DNA of 64,000 nucleotides from Celoporthe dispersa (taxonomy: Eukaryota > Ascomycota > Sordariomycetes > Diaporthales > Cryphonectriaceae), in contig WAID01000001.1 of NCBI GenBank assembly GCA_016584495.1, forward strand, positions 1,364,001 to 1,428,000. The letters are read 5' to 3'. The translations under genes and the position numbers were made by a program. Below the pieces are notes generated by a model, which made no database searches, was not told the DNA's origin, and saw only the letters and a list, made by a program, of their open reading frames with translations. Each line of letters opens with the position of its first letter. Position 1 is the stretch's first letter. Shown piece by piece: positions 44,324-55,216 of the stretch.

Positions 44324-46315
44324 CTACGCCTTCTTGCCCTTCTGCTTTTCGATCTTTCTCCTCTTAGCCCGGAGCTTCTCATCCTCGGCACTCTTCTTGT
44401 TATTCGTGTACTGCATCTGCTCGAACAACTTCCTCTTCTTTTTGCTGAGCATACCCTTAGCCCGTTCCATATCCTCGGCCTCCTCCTTGGCCTTCTTCTG
44501 TACGGCCTTGCGGGCCTCCGCCTTCTTCTTGTCCTTGGGCTTTTGCTGCTGAGACTTGACAGGCTTGCCCGTCAGCTCGGCCTCCAGCTCGCGTTGTCTC
44601 TGCAGCGCAGCTGACTCTTCCTCATCCGACCCCTCGTCCTCATCATCTTCTCCCTCTTCTGCTCCGGAGAAATCTCCAAATTCGCCGTTTTCCTCATCTT
44701 CATCCTCAGCGACATCCATGTCGTTCTCATCCTCCTCGTCGTCTTCCTCCTCATCCGGCTCTTCTTCGCTGTCCTCCAGTCTCTCAGCCTCGGTTTGTTG
44801 CTCCTCTAGCGTCATGGTGGGGTCGTACTGGCCCTGGACCGGCTTGACGAAGGGACTCAGGTGAGGTGGGAGCTCAGCACCCGGGGCATACAGGTTCGGG
44901 TCCTTCATCTCCTCGTCGTTGATCGAATCCCACACCCACTGGGGTTGGACATATACCCTCCCTGGCACTCTCTGGTTTGGTGCCAGCTTTTGTGCGGTCT
45001 GGTTATCATCTCCGTCACCATCTGCTTCCGCCACTGCTTGGATGAGCGGTCGATCAATGATCTGGTGTGTTATGGAAGGGTCAAGCTCGTTGGTGGTGAA
45101 GGCGCCTTCGCCCAGCACAGCATCCCAGCCTACCCGCTTGCAACCAAAAGCCCGAACTATGAACTCGAGTGGCTGGCGCGGCGTCTCACGCCCGAGGAAG
45201 AATGTGCATTTCGAGAACAGAGACGCAGGGTCGTTGGTGCTGTATGACGGCTGTAGGAGGACATCGCCGCCTTCGACAGCAGGCTCGAATTTGTCGATAG
45301 CGTCCGTGGCGTCCTCGACATCCGCGCGCTCGTTTGAATCATCTACCGTCTTGCTGTCGCCGTTCGTCTCGCCTTCACGCATAGACTTGACCAGCTTGTT
45401 GACCTCGGCTTGTACCTTGGGGTCCGGTCCGTGCTCGCTCTCGCCGTTCGTTACTTGCTTTGGCTCGTCCGACTTCGCTGCGATGTTGACACCTTCCAGG
45501 GTGAAGGCACCCAGCTCTCCGCCTTGGTCGTCCTTGCTCTTGTCAAACTTGGGCGGATACTTCAAGCCGACCGACGTGTAGAGTCTGTAGTTGACGAATC
45601 CCAGCAGGGTCATGTAGAACTCCACGAAGGTGCCCATAATCCTGAAATCAACATCTCCGACTACTCTCTGGTTGAACTTGTACGGCACCAGCCACAGCAC
45701 GTCCTCGCCCATGATGTTTGCCTGGTAGTATATGCCTTTGATGGACAAGAACGACTTGCGCAAGCTATTTGACACGATTAAGAAGTGTTCGAACTCGAGA
45801 CACAGGCGCTCGCAGCGGGCGATCATCTTGGCGGGGACGGTAGAGGTCGATGGCAGGTTGGCGAAGAGGAATAGCATAGACAGGCAGTCGTCGAGGTCCC
45901 TGAGGGCGTCGACAAAGGTCGGGTAGCGCTCCCTGATGACATGATCGAGGGTATAACGAGGCTTGCCGGTCTTCTCCGGGTCCGAGGCATTGCGCTCGAG
46001 GCGGGCGGCGTCGCCGACATCACCGCGTCCGAGAGCACGGGAGATCTTCTTCTCGAGGGCCTTCTGGTCGCGGAATTTCTGGAGAAGAGGCTCGTGGAGG
46101 AGATATTGGATGTCCTTGGTGTAGTAGAAGGTAGTGGAGGGCGTGGAGTTCTTGGACACCTTCTTCTTGTCCCTGGGCTCGCGCGGGTAGATGCCCTTCC
46201 AGATGCACAGCTTTCGAAAGTCAGGCAGGCTGAGTTGCAGTTTCTTGACAGCCTGAGTCCGAGAAATGAAGTTTTTGGCATTACCGGCCTCGCCCTTCCT
46301 CTTGATGCGACCCAT
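44324..46315 (-). CDS. NOP7: Pescadillo homologue NOP7 (60S ribosome biogenesis)
   Basis: Component of the PeBoW/Nop7 complex needed for 27S pre-rRNA processing in the nucleolus. Single exon of 664 codons including the stop (663 aa). I start at 46315 because MGRIKRKGEAGNAKNFISRT matches the family N-terminus; the in-frame Met at 46408 would add 31 hydrophobic residues not seen in pescadillos. The Pescadillo N domain covers residues 6 to about 270 (KLCIWKGIYPREPRDKKK, TTFYYTKDIQYLLHEPLL). A BRCT domain follows (SLFSKCTFFLGRETP ... FGCKRVGWDAV). The C-terminal third is a long acidic stretch and then a Lys-rich coiled coil ending KRRKIEKQKGKKA. The frame is intact. Its start is divergent from PIG-U with 379 bases between. 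Confidence 0.95.
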   Translation of the reverse strand: MGRIKRKGEAGNAKNFISRTQAVKKLQLSLPDFRKLCIWKGIYPREPRDKKKVSKNSTPSTTFYYTKDIQYLLHEPLLQKFRDQKALEKKISRALGRGDVGDAARLERNASDPEKTGKPRYTLDHVIRERYPTFVDALRDLDDCLSMLFLFANLPSTSTVPAKMIARCERLCLEFEHFLIVSNSLRKSFLSIKGIYYQANIMGEDVLWLVPYKFNQRVVGDVDFRIMGTFVEFYMTLLGFVNYRLYTSVGLKYPPKFDKSKDDQGGELGAFTLEGVNIAAKSDEPKQVTNGESEHGPDPKVQAEVNKLVKSMREGETNGDSKTVDDSNERADVEDATDAIDKFEPAVEGGDVLLQPSYSTNDPASLFSKCTFFLGRETPRQPLEFIVRAFGCKRVGWDAVLGEGAFTTNELDPSITHQIIDRPLIQAVAEADGDGDDNQTAQKLAPNQRVPGRVYVQPQWVWDSINDEEMKDPNLYAPGAELPPHLSPFVKPVQGQYDPTMTLEEQQTEAERLEDSEEEPDEEEDDEEDENDMDVAEDEDEENGEFGDFSGAEEGEDDEDEGSDEEESAALQRQRELEAELTGKPVKSQQQKPKDKKKAEARKAVQKKAKEEAEDMERAKGMLSKKKRKLFEQMQYTNNKKSAEDEKLRAKRRKIEKQKGKKA

Positions 46316-46694
46316 CTTGGCAATTGGTGTCGTAGAGGCGATTTGAAGAAGCTGGGTACTGGAAAAGTTGGTTAGGAAGTAGAACCGCCCTCCAGAAATT
46401 CGCAGCATGGGCTTGACTTCTCGAACTTTTTTCCTGCGGCCGACTTTTTTTCTGCCACCGCCCGAGCTTAGATAGGCTAGCGTCCCATATTATAGAGAGG
46501 ATAAGCAGGGGTCGCATCACCTGGGACAGGGGGTTCCCAGGCACCTCACTGCGGCAGGCAATAGTTGCTATTAGCCCTTGGGATGACAGCCTGGCCGGCG
46601 ACAAGTCGGACCTGCCCTCGTTCCTGCTGTTTCGCCCTGAGGAGATAATTCTGGTGAACGACGGCCCCCCCCTCAATTCGGCGATGGATACAAA
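46316..46694. promoter_or_regulatory. Divergent promoter region of NOP7 and PIG-U genes
   Basis: About 380 bases between the starts of two essential genes on opposite strands; presumably a bidirectional promoter. No obvious TATA box is seen. Confidence 0.5.
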
Positions 46695-48094
46695 ATGAAT
46701 GCCGAATTTTCGAGCCTGAAAAGGCCCCAGGGCTTGTTCCTGGCCGCTGCTGCCCTACGGCTTGCTCTCTTCTTCCTCTTTCCCGGCCTCCCAGAATTGG
46801 TCGCAGGCCGCGTCGAGGTCTCCACGCCTGTCAACAGCTTCAAGAGATGTTCGTAACCCCTCAGGCTTGACATGAATGCAGATGCTGATTCCTCTCCTCT
46901 CTTCCTTCCCTCTCTAGTACAAGAAGGTCTATTTCTCTACAACCACAATGTGTCACCTTACGACGGAGGTGTCTACCACCAAGCGCCGCTCCTCCTGCCG
47001 CTGTTCTCCCTGCTTCCGAGTTTCGCATCCTTGCCCGTGTTTACATACCTGCTCTACATTGCTGTAGACTTGTGGAGCGCCGACGCTCTTATGAAAATTG
47101 CAAATTCTGGAGAGGCTGGGTGTTCTGCGCTCTTCACCTCGCCACGGAAGGACAAGAGATGGAGTGGGCTTATGGTTGCGGCCCTGTGAGTCTCCTTTCG
47201 GCTGCGAGTATGAATCTGGGTATTGACGAGGCGCATTCCAGCTTTTTGTACAACCCCTTCACAATCGCGACATGTATCGGCAGGCCAACGACCGTCTTCA
47301 CGACCTGCGCTATCCTCCATGCCGTCTCGAACGCTATCGCAGGCGCTCCATACAGCGCTGTGATCGCCATGTCGTTCGCCTCATACTTGTCCATGTACCC
47401 GCTTCTACTCTTACCGCCACTATCTCTCTTGGCGTATGATCGGTGGCAGCCACAGGAGAAGATGCAACCGTTCAAGTTTGCAGCGTCTTGTATCGGCGTC
47501 GCAGTAGTCACCGTTGCGGTGCTGTTCCAAATGTCCTACTTCATCACGGGCTCATGGGAGTTTCTCTACTCCACATACGGCATCCAGCTCACGCTGACCG
47601 ACTTGACGCCCAACGTGGGGCTTTGGTGGTACTTCTTTATCGAAATGTTCGATTCCTTCCGGTCCTTCTTCCTGGCCGTCTTCTGGCTACATCTGTCATC
47701 CTACGTTGGAGCCCTGAGCCTACGCATCCGCAGGCAGCCGCTGCTTGTCATCACGCTTCTCCTCGGAATATTCGGCATCTTCAAGCCCTACCCAAGCATC
47801 AGCGACACGTCGCTCTTCTTGGCCCTTGTTCCGCTCTACAGACATGTGTTTCCTCTCATGCGATACACTTTCGTCAGTGCTGCAACGATATTATACTCAA
47901 CCTGTCTCGGGCCGGCCTTTTATTATCTGTGGGTATATGCTGGCAGTGGAAATGCCAATTTCTTCTACGCTATCACCCTAGTGTGGAGCCTCGGCCAGAG
48001 CCTGCTCATCAGTGATCTCACTTTTGCGGTGCTACGGGATGAGTGGGAAGTCGAGCGGCCGGAAATGGTGGGCAAGGAGATTAGGCAAATCTAG
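46695..48094 (+). CDS. GAB1: GPI transamidase subunit PIG-U (Cdc91/Gab1)
   Basis: Multi-spanning ER subunit of the complex that attaches GPI anchors to proteins. Exon 1 starts at 46695 (MNAEFSSLKRPQGLFLAAAA) and splices from a GTTCGT donor into LQEGLFLYNHNVSPYDGGVY. A second intron (GTGAGT...TCCAG) joins VAALF to LYNPFTIATCIGRPTTVF. These two junctions recreate the family motifs TPV-SFKR-LQEG and FLYNPFTI. Conserved membrane-embedded segments follow, including NVGLWWYFFIEMFDSFRSFF and FKPYPSISDTSLFLAL, and the end is Leu-rich with a short acidic tail. The hydrophobicity pattern indicates several transmembrane helices. Frame intact. Confidence 0.92.
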
Positions 48095-48872
48095 AGGTCC
48101 TTGAGGGTTCCCTCAAGACGAGCAAGGCTGGACAGGGACAGTCTTGCGAAGCCACCGGTGCAAGCAGGTCGCTTATAGAAATTTTACGAAAGCACTCATC
48201 TACTTTCAAGAAACTTTTCCCCAACAAAAGTAAGTGCTTATAATGCAATACAATACGTAGATTTATACAAGACAGCAATATTAGAAAGGTACTACACATC
48301 AATGCTCAAATACGAGCACTAAGAGGATGACCATCCCCAGTTCTCACTGGAAATGATGTGGTCTATATGGACAGGAAGGACTCGCACATCAAAGCTGTAT
48401 TTTATATAGCTCCTACGATTTAGCCCCTTGTCTAAAGTTCACTATTTTTATTAAAAGAAGAAAAGAGGAAAGCTATACTTATAAAGAAATTTCCAGTTGT
48501 TTTTTTACATTCTCTAAATTATCTAGCTTCTTCTCCTACAGCTAATTGCTTAGGGAGAGGAAGCTAGGACTATATTAACAAAGGAGTCAACTTGCTCCTC
48601 CATGCTCTCTGGATAATATCGATTATGTTATTTGCTTTGTTAAATGGTAGCATAGTATGTTGAAGTTGATATAAATAGGAGGAAATGCAAGCTGAAATAG
48701 CAAGATTCTCAGCTGTAAATACGAGAATATGACTTATATCTCCCATAGCCGTATACCTAGGTAGAGACTTTATAGCATTGTCGACGCTGACTTGGAAAAT
48801 TCGAAATACTGCAGATTTGAAAAACACATTCACTTCGCAGCACCCTTCTCAAATTCACAGAGAAGTTCAAGT
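48095..48872. other. AT-rich intergenic region between convergent genes
   Basis: About 780 bases. From 48300 to 48850 it is very AT-rich with an 87-codon leftward frame (48570-48833) of biased composition and no similarity I recognise. It may be a decayed repeat. Confidence 0.45.
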
Positions 48873-50688
48873 TCAGGGAATAGCACTAATAGGAGTGGCG
48901 CCAGGGAAGAATGTCGTCGGCAGTGGAGGAATCGCGATGCTAGTCGTAATGCCCAGACCGCTGGTTATATCACTCGGCATACGAGCCGCGCTCCAACCAG
49001 CCCTATTTGTAAAGTTTACTCACGTTAGAAAAGAAGGCACACAGTGCAGAAGGTGAGCAGCAAAAACTTACGGAGTGGCAGAGACTGTTACAGTAGAAAT
49101 GCTATAGGCAGTGTGTGCCGTCCCGGCTCGAAGACAATCCCCCGAGCCCCAGGCGTTCTCGCAAGAGTAATACTCGTAAGACCCTTCAGCCGTCCAGACT
49201 GCAAAGTCTTCGATGGTGATCCCGTCGCAAGGCTGGTCAGTGGGACACCAGAGCGCGATGGGCCCGCGCACAGCACCATCCGCACAATCGCCTGTCCAGT
49301 CGCTGAAGGTGAGGTCGGTATACAGGACGCCATCGCCAGCCGCGACGGTCTCATCGCTCCAATATGCGTTTATGATGAGCGAGTATGCGTTGGAGTGCCC
49401 GATGAAATTGGTGAATTGGCTGTCGTAAACGCTGCCGTTGCCTCCCCTATAAAGATTTATAAATTAGTTCCACATAGTAGCTGGGCTTCGAAATTCTGGT
49501 AAGGAAGAATAGGACTCGTCTAGTTCTCAAGAATCGTTGATTGCACATTAGTGTTATCCTCGAACGTACATTTGACTTGAAAAACATCATCGAGTTGCAG
49601 TTTTGCGAGTAAACGTTCTCGTAGGTGACCTCGTAAATGTCGGTATCTTCTCCTAGAGAACCAATTGAGCACTATGATGGCTGATCGTCAGCAATTGCCT
49701 GGGCAAGATCAGGGGTGTCTGTTTTCAAGCTGTGGCGGAAACATCGCGAGGCTGAGCCGCCCCAAGGCTGAACTAAATCACCAGCAGCACGTACCCCTCC
49801 AGACCAGTTGCAATAAACGTTCTCCACCAAAATGTGGTTACTAGGGTTTTTAATAGTAACACACTCATCCTTGTCTGTGTTTTGTCTTGTCAGCTGTGGA
49901 ATACGATCGTTTGGGGTTGTCGAGGGGTGCGTACTGGTTACTTCGACATCGTGAACCCATATGTTGAATCCCCACACATCAATGCCATCGAGACCGCCCA
50001 TATTGGCCCCGCGGACAATCACGTTGTAGACTTCACCATTGGAGCAGGTATCCAAGATGAGATGGAAGGCAGGCGAGTCCACAAGACGGATATCATGGAC
50101 GGAGAACTGGTCGACATCGATCAACCGCAGCAGGCGGGGACCGTACTCTCCATTTTCCAGGAATTCGTAGCCATACCCCTGGATAGCGCCACCTCCATTG
50201 CTGGAGTATAGCTCAAAATCGGTAGTGTCCTCAACTGTTTATGCAATGTTGGCGGGATGACCATACAGGGCGGGAGTGGACAGCGGGTCGGTAATAGCAA
50301 TGTCTTGGGTGGTTGACCTACCGACAATCATATGTCCACCAGCAGTGCCAGTACGAATAATCGTCCCCTCGAGATTAATAGCCCAGGCACTGCCACCACT
50401 CAGAGTCTGCCAGGTGGCCATAGCAAAAGTGCCGCTCGGAATGTTAACGACACCACCATCAATACAGGCCTCGAAGGCCGCGAGAAGCGCGGGACCAAAG
50501 TCTGTCGCGCCGTCTGCCACAGCTCCATACTTGGTCACATCACAGACCTTGGTGGCCCACTTGTCATCAGAGCTCGTGAGAGGGCCGACCGTGTACGGCG
50601 AGGGAGCAAGTCCGGCTCTGGCCACTGGCGCAGACCAGAGCAGGAGAGCCGGGAGGGCGAGAGACAGGCGCGAGAGGAAAGACGCCAT
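48873..50688 (-). CDS. Rhamnogalacturonan hydrolase-like GH28 enzyme, secreted, one frameshift
   Basis: Pectin-backbone-degrading parallel beta-helix enzyme. Exons 50688-50322, 50234-49795, 49671-49570, 49446-49072 and 49002-48873. MASFLSRLSLALPALLLWSA is a signal peptide. Family blocks include KVCDVTKYGAVADGATD, TWQTLSGGSAWAINLEG, VDQFSVHDIRLVDSPAFH, GGLDGIDVWGFNIWVHDVEV, DKDECVTIKNPS (catalytic Asp region), NVYCNWSGG-CSIGSLGED across intron 2, FTNFIGHSNAYSL and RGPIALWCPTDQPCDGITIE. The tail ends PPLPTTFFPGATPISAIP. At the third junction exon 4 begins with one extra G (GGGG at 49444-49447); removing it gives KSN-GGNGSVYD and a total of 471 codons including the stop. Suggests a plant-biomass-degrading lifestyle. 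Confidence 0.9.
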
Positions 50689-53031
50689 GATGATCCAGGA
50701 TTCGGCACAGTCGAAGAACGTCCGCTCATCATTCTGGAACTAAACTCTATCTGCGAACATTCCAGCCCTTATATTCTGCTCAGAGCTGCCATATTCGCAT
50801 GAACATTCCCCACGGAGTCAGATCCGCCGCAATTCCCACCCGAGCCTCACGATGGCCTCAGGGATACATCCCGCTTTTGGCGGTTCAGATCTGCTGGCTT
50901 CCTCTTGGGGACCCGTCTGTTCCAATATTACTGAAAAATATTAGCTTCTGCCGGATGATGGCTCCTAAAGTGCCGTCCTATCATAATGATCAAGGGTCCT
51001 CTCCGGTGCCAGATGTTAGGCCTGCAGATGTCCCCAAAACTATATGACCATGTGCCGGAGATTTCCACCATTCATGTTCTAGCCCTGACCCAATTCTTCG
51101 GTACCAGGAGCGGGTCATGATCATTTGCCAAGCGCCATTTCTCGGCTCTCTCTTTGCGTCCTTCCACATTCGGTACACGGCGGCGGTGACAGCCTGTTTA
51201 CCGATTCCACTTCCATGCCTAGTTGCGTATTCGCAAGTAATTATCAGCCAGCCGCCTTGGCTGCGCAAAGCTTTTGGAGAACAATAGATTCATGAGCTAT
51301 AGAATACAGGCCAAAAGTTTGGCACCAATTCAGTTTCCACAAACCAAATCCACTCCAAAGGGTTTGCTTCCAAATTGCAAAGGATCTCGGGTTGTGAATG
51401 AGAGGCAATGCTAACAAACGCTGATTGAAAACTGCTACCAATACTTGAGATTAAACTTCAAGCCCTGTTCAAATAAGCTCTTCATCAGCCTTTCTCCCTA
51501 GATTTAGCAGATCATTGTATCCGAATATTGTTTATAATCATCCACTAGCTATTTAGCAGGAACATCTTCTGGTCTTGCTTTTTGCTAAGAATTTGAATCA
51601 TACTTATGATCAGAAAATCCTCAGTTCAACCTTCTTTCCACTGAAATCGACAGTTTTTTCTCTTCAGGTTTTTGCTATTATTACAGATATTATAGCGACT
51701 CTATTGCTAATTACTTTAATTATTTTCATGGTAATATTTTTCAAACATTTCCAATGCCTTGATTTTTAGCCAATCCAAGGACAACGTTCATAACTATCTT
51801 ATCAACAAAAACTTTCGCAGTGCCTCTGATGCAGTCGTTGTCTTTGAAAGCAACCTGATTAAGTACTTTTTATTTTTTTTTATTTTTTTAGTAATTGGCC
51901 TATCAAGAATTAGTCTCAGAGCAATGTCAGACTATAGGCACAGGCTGACCATATCAAGCGAGATTGGTGACACGCATACATTCTATTCTCTCCACCTCTC
52001 CACCTCTATATATAAAGGCATACTTGAGCTTTTGTATAGTGCATGATTGATCAGTGCACAAAGCTCAGAAGCACAATCCTCCAATGCAAATTGTCGGTTG
52101 GGATTAGTTTGAGAACTACCTCAGTACGAGATACTGGCCCAAGGAGATGCTCTACTACCCGAGCCTGCCTCTAATTAGATGCTTTTCTTGAGGAGTACAG
52201 TGCTATGAGAGCTGTTATAAAAGCACTCGAGGAAAGGCCCAAGAGTTCGAGTAAGCAAAAGCTCGATGCCATACAAATATACCAGGACTAAGTAGGTCTT
52301 CTAGTTTAAACCTATCAATGAAGAGGTGACATCTAATTGGATCACGTGGTGCGACAAGAATTGTGAGTACGCTGAGGACCTCCTGGCCGCTGGTCATAGC
52401 CACACTTTTTCTACGCTGGGTGAAAGGAAGCGGATCAATTCGCTCAATGCTGGTGATAGAGAGGACGAGTCCTCGGTAAGCAATGAAGAGGACTAGGATA
52501 TGATAGATATCTTCCACGCTAGACCGCGTTCTGTGATTAGTTCTACACGAGAAGCAATCCTACTATCGCTGCGCCTGCATCATCCAAGGCCAAGAAGCAT
52601 AAGATAGAGAGCCCTCCTCCTTGGCTTCCGTCTCTACTACCATATGAATTTGGTCTGGGAAGTCGGATAGAGAATTGAGTGGTGGGACCTAATTTCTGTA
52701 CGGTCTTCTAAACAGCCAGACTATACAGTATACATATATTATAATAATACACACGTACTATAGTAACATACACATCTATGATATTAACATATGTGTATAC
52801 TTAAGCTTTGCTTCGGTACACCGCAAAGTATAATTTGAAGTTGACGATAGTGTTTATGTTCATCCTAATCCTATCTATGTACGCAATCGTGATTGCTAGC
52901 TATGAACAATTTGAAGCCCTCGAAAAAGTAAAATTGGCTATTTACAGGCAAAACAGAGAAACATTGGGATATCAGGCAGGCTCCCCAAAATCAAAAACAT
53001 GGTCCATCACGAGAATCGTCCCATGTCAAGC
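50689..53031. other. AT-rich gene-poor region, 2.3 kb, with decayed coding remnants
   Basis: Low GC from about 51440 to 52800. Frames at 51575-51769 and 51759-52046 are Phe/Ile/Leu-rich as expected from AT-rich DNA. The segment 52070-52680 has stretches that read like former coding sequence (for example AMRAVIKALEERPKSSSKQK) interrupted by many stops. This could be a degraded transposon, possibly mutated by RIP. No intact element, terminal repeat or target duplication was identified. Confidence 0.4.
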
Positions 53032-55216
53032 TCACGACAGATACTCGTTGGGCACATACAAAGGCATCGAGTCCTCCCACATGGAGTCGGTCAGCATCTG
53101 CTTGTCGCTGCCGTCCTTCTCCATGCTCATGATCTGGCCGTAAGGCTGGAAGGTGTCGTCATAGACGGCGCACTCGTCGCGGAAGCCGTACATGCCCGAG
53201 TTGTAGAGAATTCGGTTGTCCGAGGTCCAGACGGCGTGGGCGTCGTTGGCGCCGCTGGTGGTGAGCTTAGTCTCGTCGGTGCCGTCTGGGTTGATGGTCC
53301 AGACATCGTAGCGGTCGGCGTACCAGCGGCCGCCCATCTCCTCGGTCCAGTTGCTGTTGCGGGCAAAGACGATCTTGGTGCCGTCGGGGGACCAGCCCGG
53401 GGTGGTGTCCCAGCCGTAGGTCAGGTTGGTGATGGTGCCGGTGGTGATGTTGAAGATCTTGAGGCCGAGGGGACCGTCCTCGCCGTTCCAGGCGCGGTAG
53501 ACGACCGCATCGCCCGTGGGTGCGTAGCTGGGGAAGCCGATATTGTGGACACCGTCTCCAGTCAGGTACTCGTAGGCGGAGCCGTTGGAGGTGGCCCGGT
53601 ACAGGTAGGCAGGGTAGTCGGCGCGGTCGAAGAACCAGTAGCCGATGCCAAAGGCGACCCACTCCTCGGAGGGGGACCAGGTAGGCTGGAAGGATCCTGC
53701 CAGACCCTCAGCAACAAAAGTGGCGTTGACGATATCGCCGTCGAAGGAGTTGAAGACGACGGTCTCGTCAGTGCCGTCGGGGTTGCTGCTCACGACGTTG
53801 GACGTCTCGTTGCCGGTCTGCTTGGCCGTGTACAGGAGCCTGCCCGTCTGGGAGAGCTGGGGGAACACGTCCATGAAGCGGGCCTCCCAGTCCTCCCTGC
53901 CAGCTGTAGATGGGCTTCTCGAGAGGGCGGATGTCCCAGCCAGTGCGCTCGTAGACGATCTGGGTGCCATCGGGAGACCAGCTGGGGTTACGAACGGATT
54001 GGATAAACTGCTGGTGGGCCGTGGTGTACGAGGTGTAGTTGATGCCCTCGTCCGCGACACCCTTGACGAGGTAGCCGAGGGTCGAGTTGGACACCCAGGA
54101 CGGCGACAGCTTGACGCCAGCACCAGAGGTGTGGTACACAACGTCAGTGCCCGTGGCGAAGTCGACAGAGGCGATCTGGGACGTGGTCTCGTTGACCGTA
54201 TCGATTCGGTGGGCGTTGTAGGTGTTCTCGCGGGTGATCTCGTAGTAGGCGATACGAGAACCATCGGGGGACCACGCAGGCGAACCTAGGGAGTAGCCCG
54301 TCTTGTTGGCCACCCGCCTGAATCCGGTGCCGTCTGGCTTGATCACATAGACAGACAGCTCCTGGGTGTGCTCCCAGCCGGTGCCGTTGCTGTGGCCGGT
54401 CCAGTCGGTGTTCCTGTCCGAGGAAAAGAGGATCCACTCGCCATCGGGCGACCAGGATGGGCGGAAGTGGCCGTCAGGGCTCTCCTCGGTAGGCTCGCCA
54501 ACCGTGTCGGCCGTGTTGGTCAGGTTCTTAGCCTCGCCAGTGGCCAGGTCCTTGACCCAGATGTTGGCCATGTAGTTGTTGGCCGTGGAGACATAGGCCA
54601 GCTTGGTGCCATCAGGCGAAAGGACACCATTGTTCTCATATGACGTGGTGGCAATCAGCGGCGTCATGCCGGTGCCGTTGGTGCTGATCTGGTAGATGTC
54701 GGCATTGCCATCCACCCTCTCGGTGGTGAAGATGACAGACTTGCCATCCGGCGTGAAGTGGCCCTGATACTCAAAGACGGATGAGTTGGAAGGCAGGAGT
54801 GCCCTCTCGTTGCTGCCGTCAGCGTTTGCGATGTACAGCTTAGACGCAGAAGGTGCAATGCGGTTCCTGTGCTGGCCGTTAGCAGTGTCTCGGTGGCAGG
54901 GCAAGGGCTCTCCTGCTGGGGCAAGGCAAGGACGATGAACAAAGTCCAGATAAGAGTAGGCCAGACCAGCCACGGAAGAAGCGTAAACCTCCTCATTATT
55001 TTCTTGTTAGGAAAAGAAAAAAAGAAAAAGAAAAAAAACTTACATGAAAAAGACACCCTGCTTTCCTTCAGCACGCTTTCCCAGTTCCGCCCTGCGCGAC
55101 TCTGTGGTCTTAGTGTTTAACTCGGACCGGGCCGCGATCTGCTCAGCATAAGGGCATGCTGCCAAGGCCTCTTGGGCAGCCAGGCCCAGCAGGGCCAGTG
55201 TTGCTGATGGGCGCAT
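53032..55216 (-). CDS. Secreted PD40/TolB-like beta-propeller protein, one frameshift
   Basis: Exon 1 (55216-55044) has a signal peptide (MRPSATLALLGLAAQEALA) and joins exon 2 from 54866 through VFFM-NRIAPSASKLYIANADG. The protein consists of repeated PD40/WD40-like units with the pattern W/T-SPDG-x-x-I/V-x-F, e.g. PSWSPDGEWILFSSDRN, PAWSPDGSRIAYYE, NPSWSPDGTQIVYE, PTWSPSEEWVAFG and PGWSPDGTKIVFARN. This forms one or two beta-propellers without a peptidase domain. Many N-x-S/T sites fit secretion. A +1 break at a three-base run (53895-53897) is corrected to YSWQEDWEARFMDV, giving 669 codons including the stop. The biochemical role is unknown; TolB-like propellers usually mediate protein or glycan contacts, and an extracellular lyase role is also conceivable. 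Confidence 0.85.

Noticed and set aside
44315..44864. Leu- or Ser-rich plus-strand frames over NOP7
   Set aside because: Composition is the mirror of the acidic and Lys-rich NOP7 C-terminus on the other strand.
48570..48833. 87-codon frame in AT-rich DNA, possibly part of an old transposon
   Set aside because: Too short and compositionally biased; no transposase or reverse transcriptase motif.
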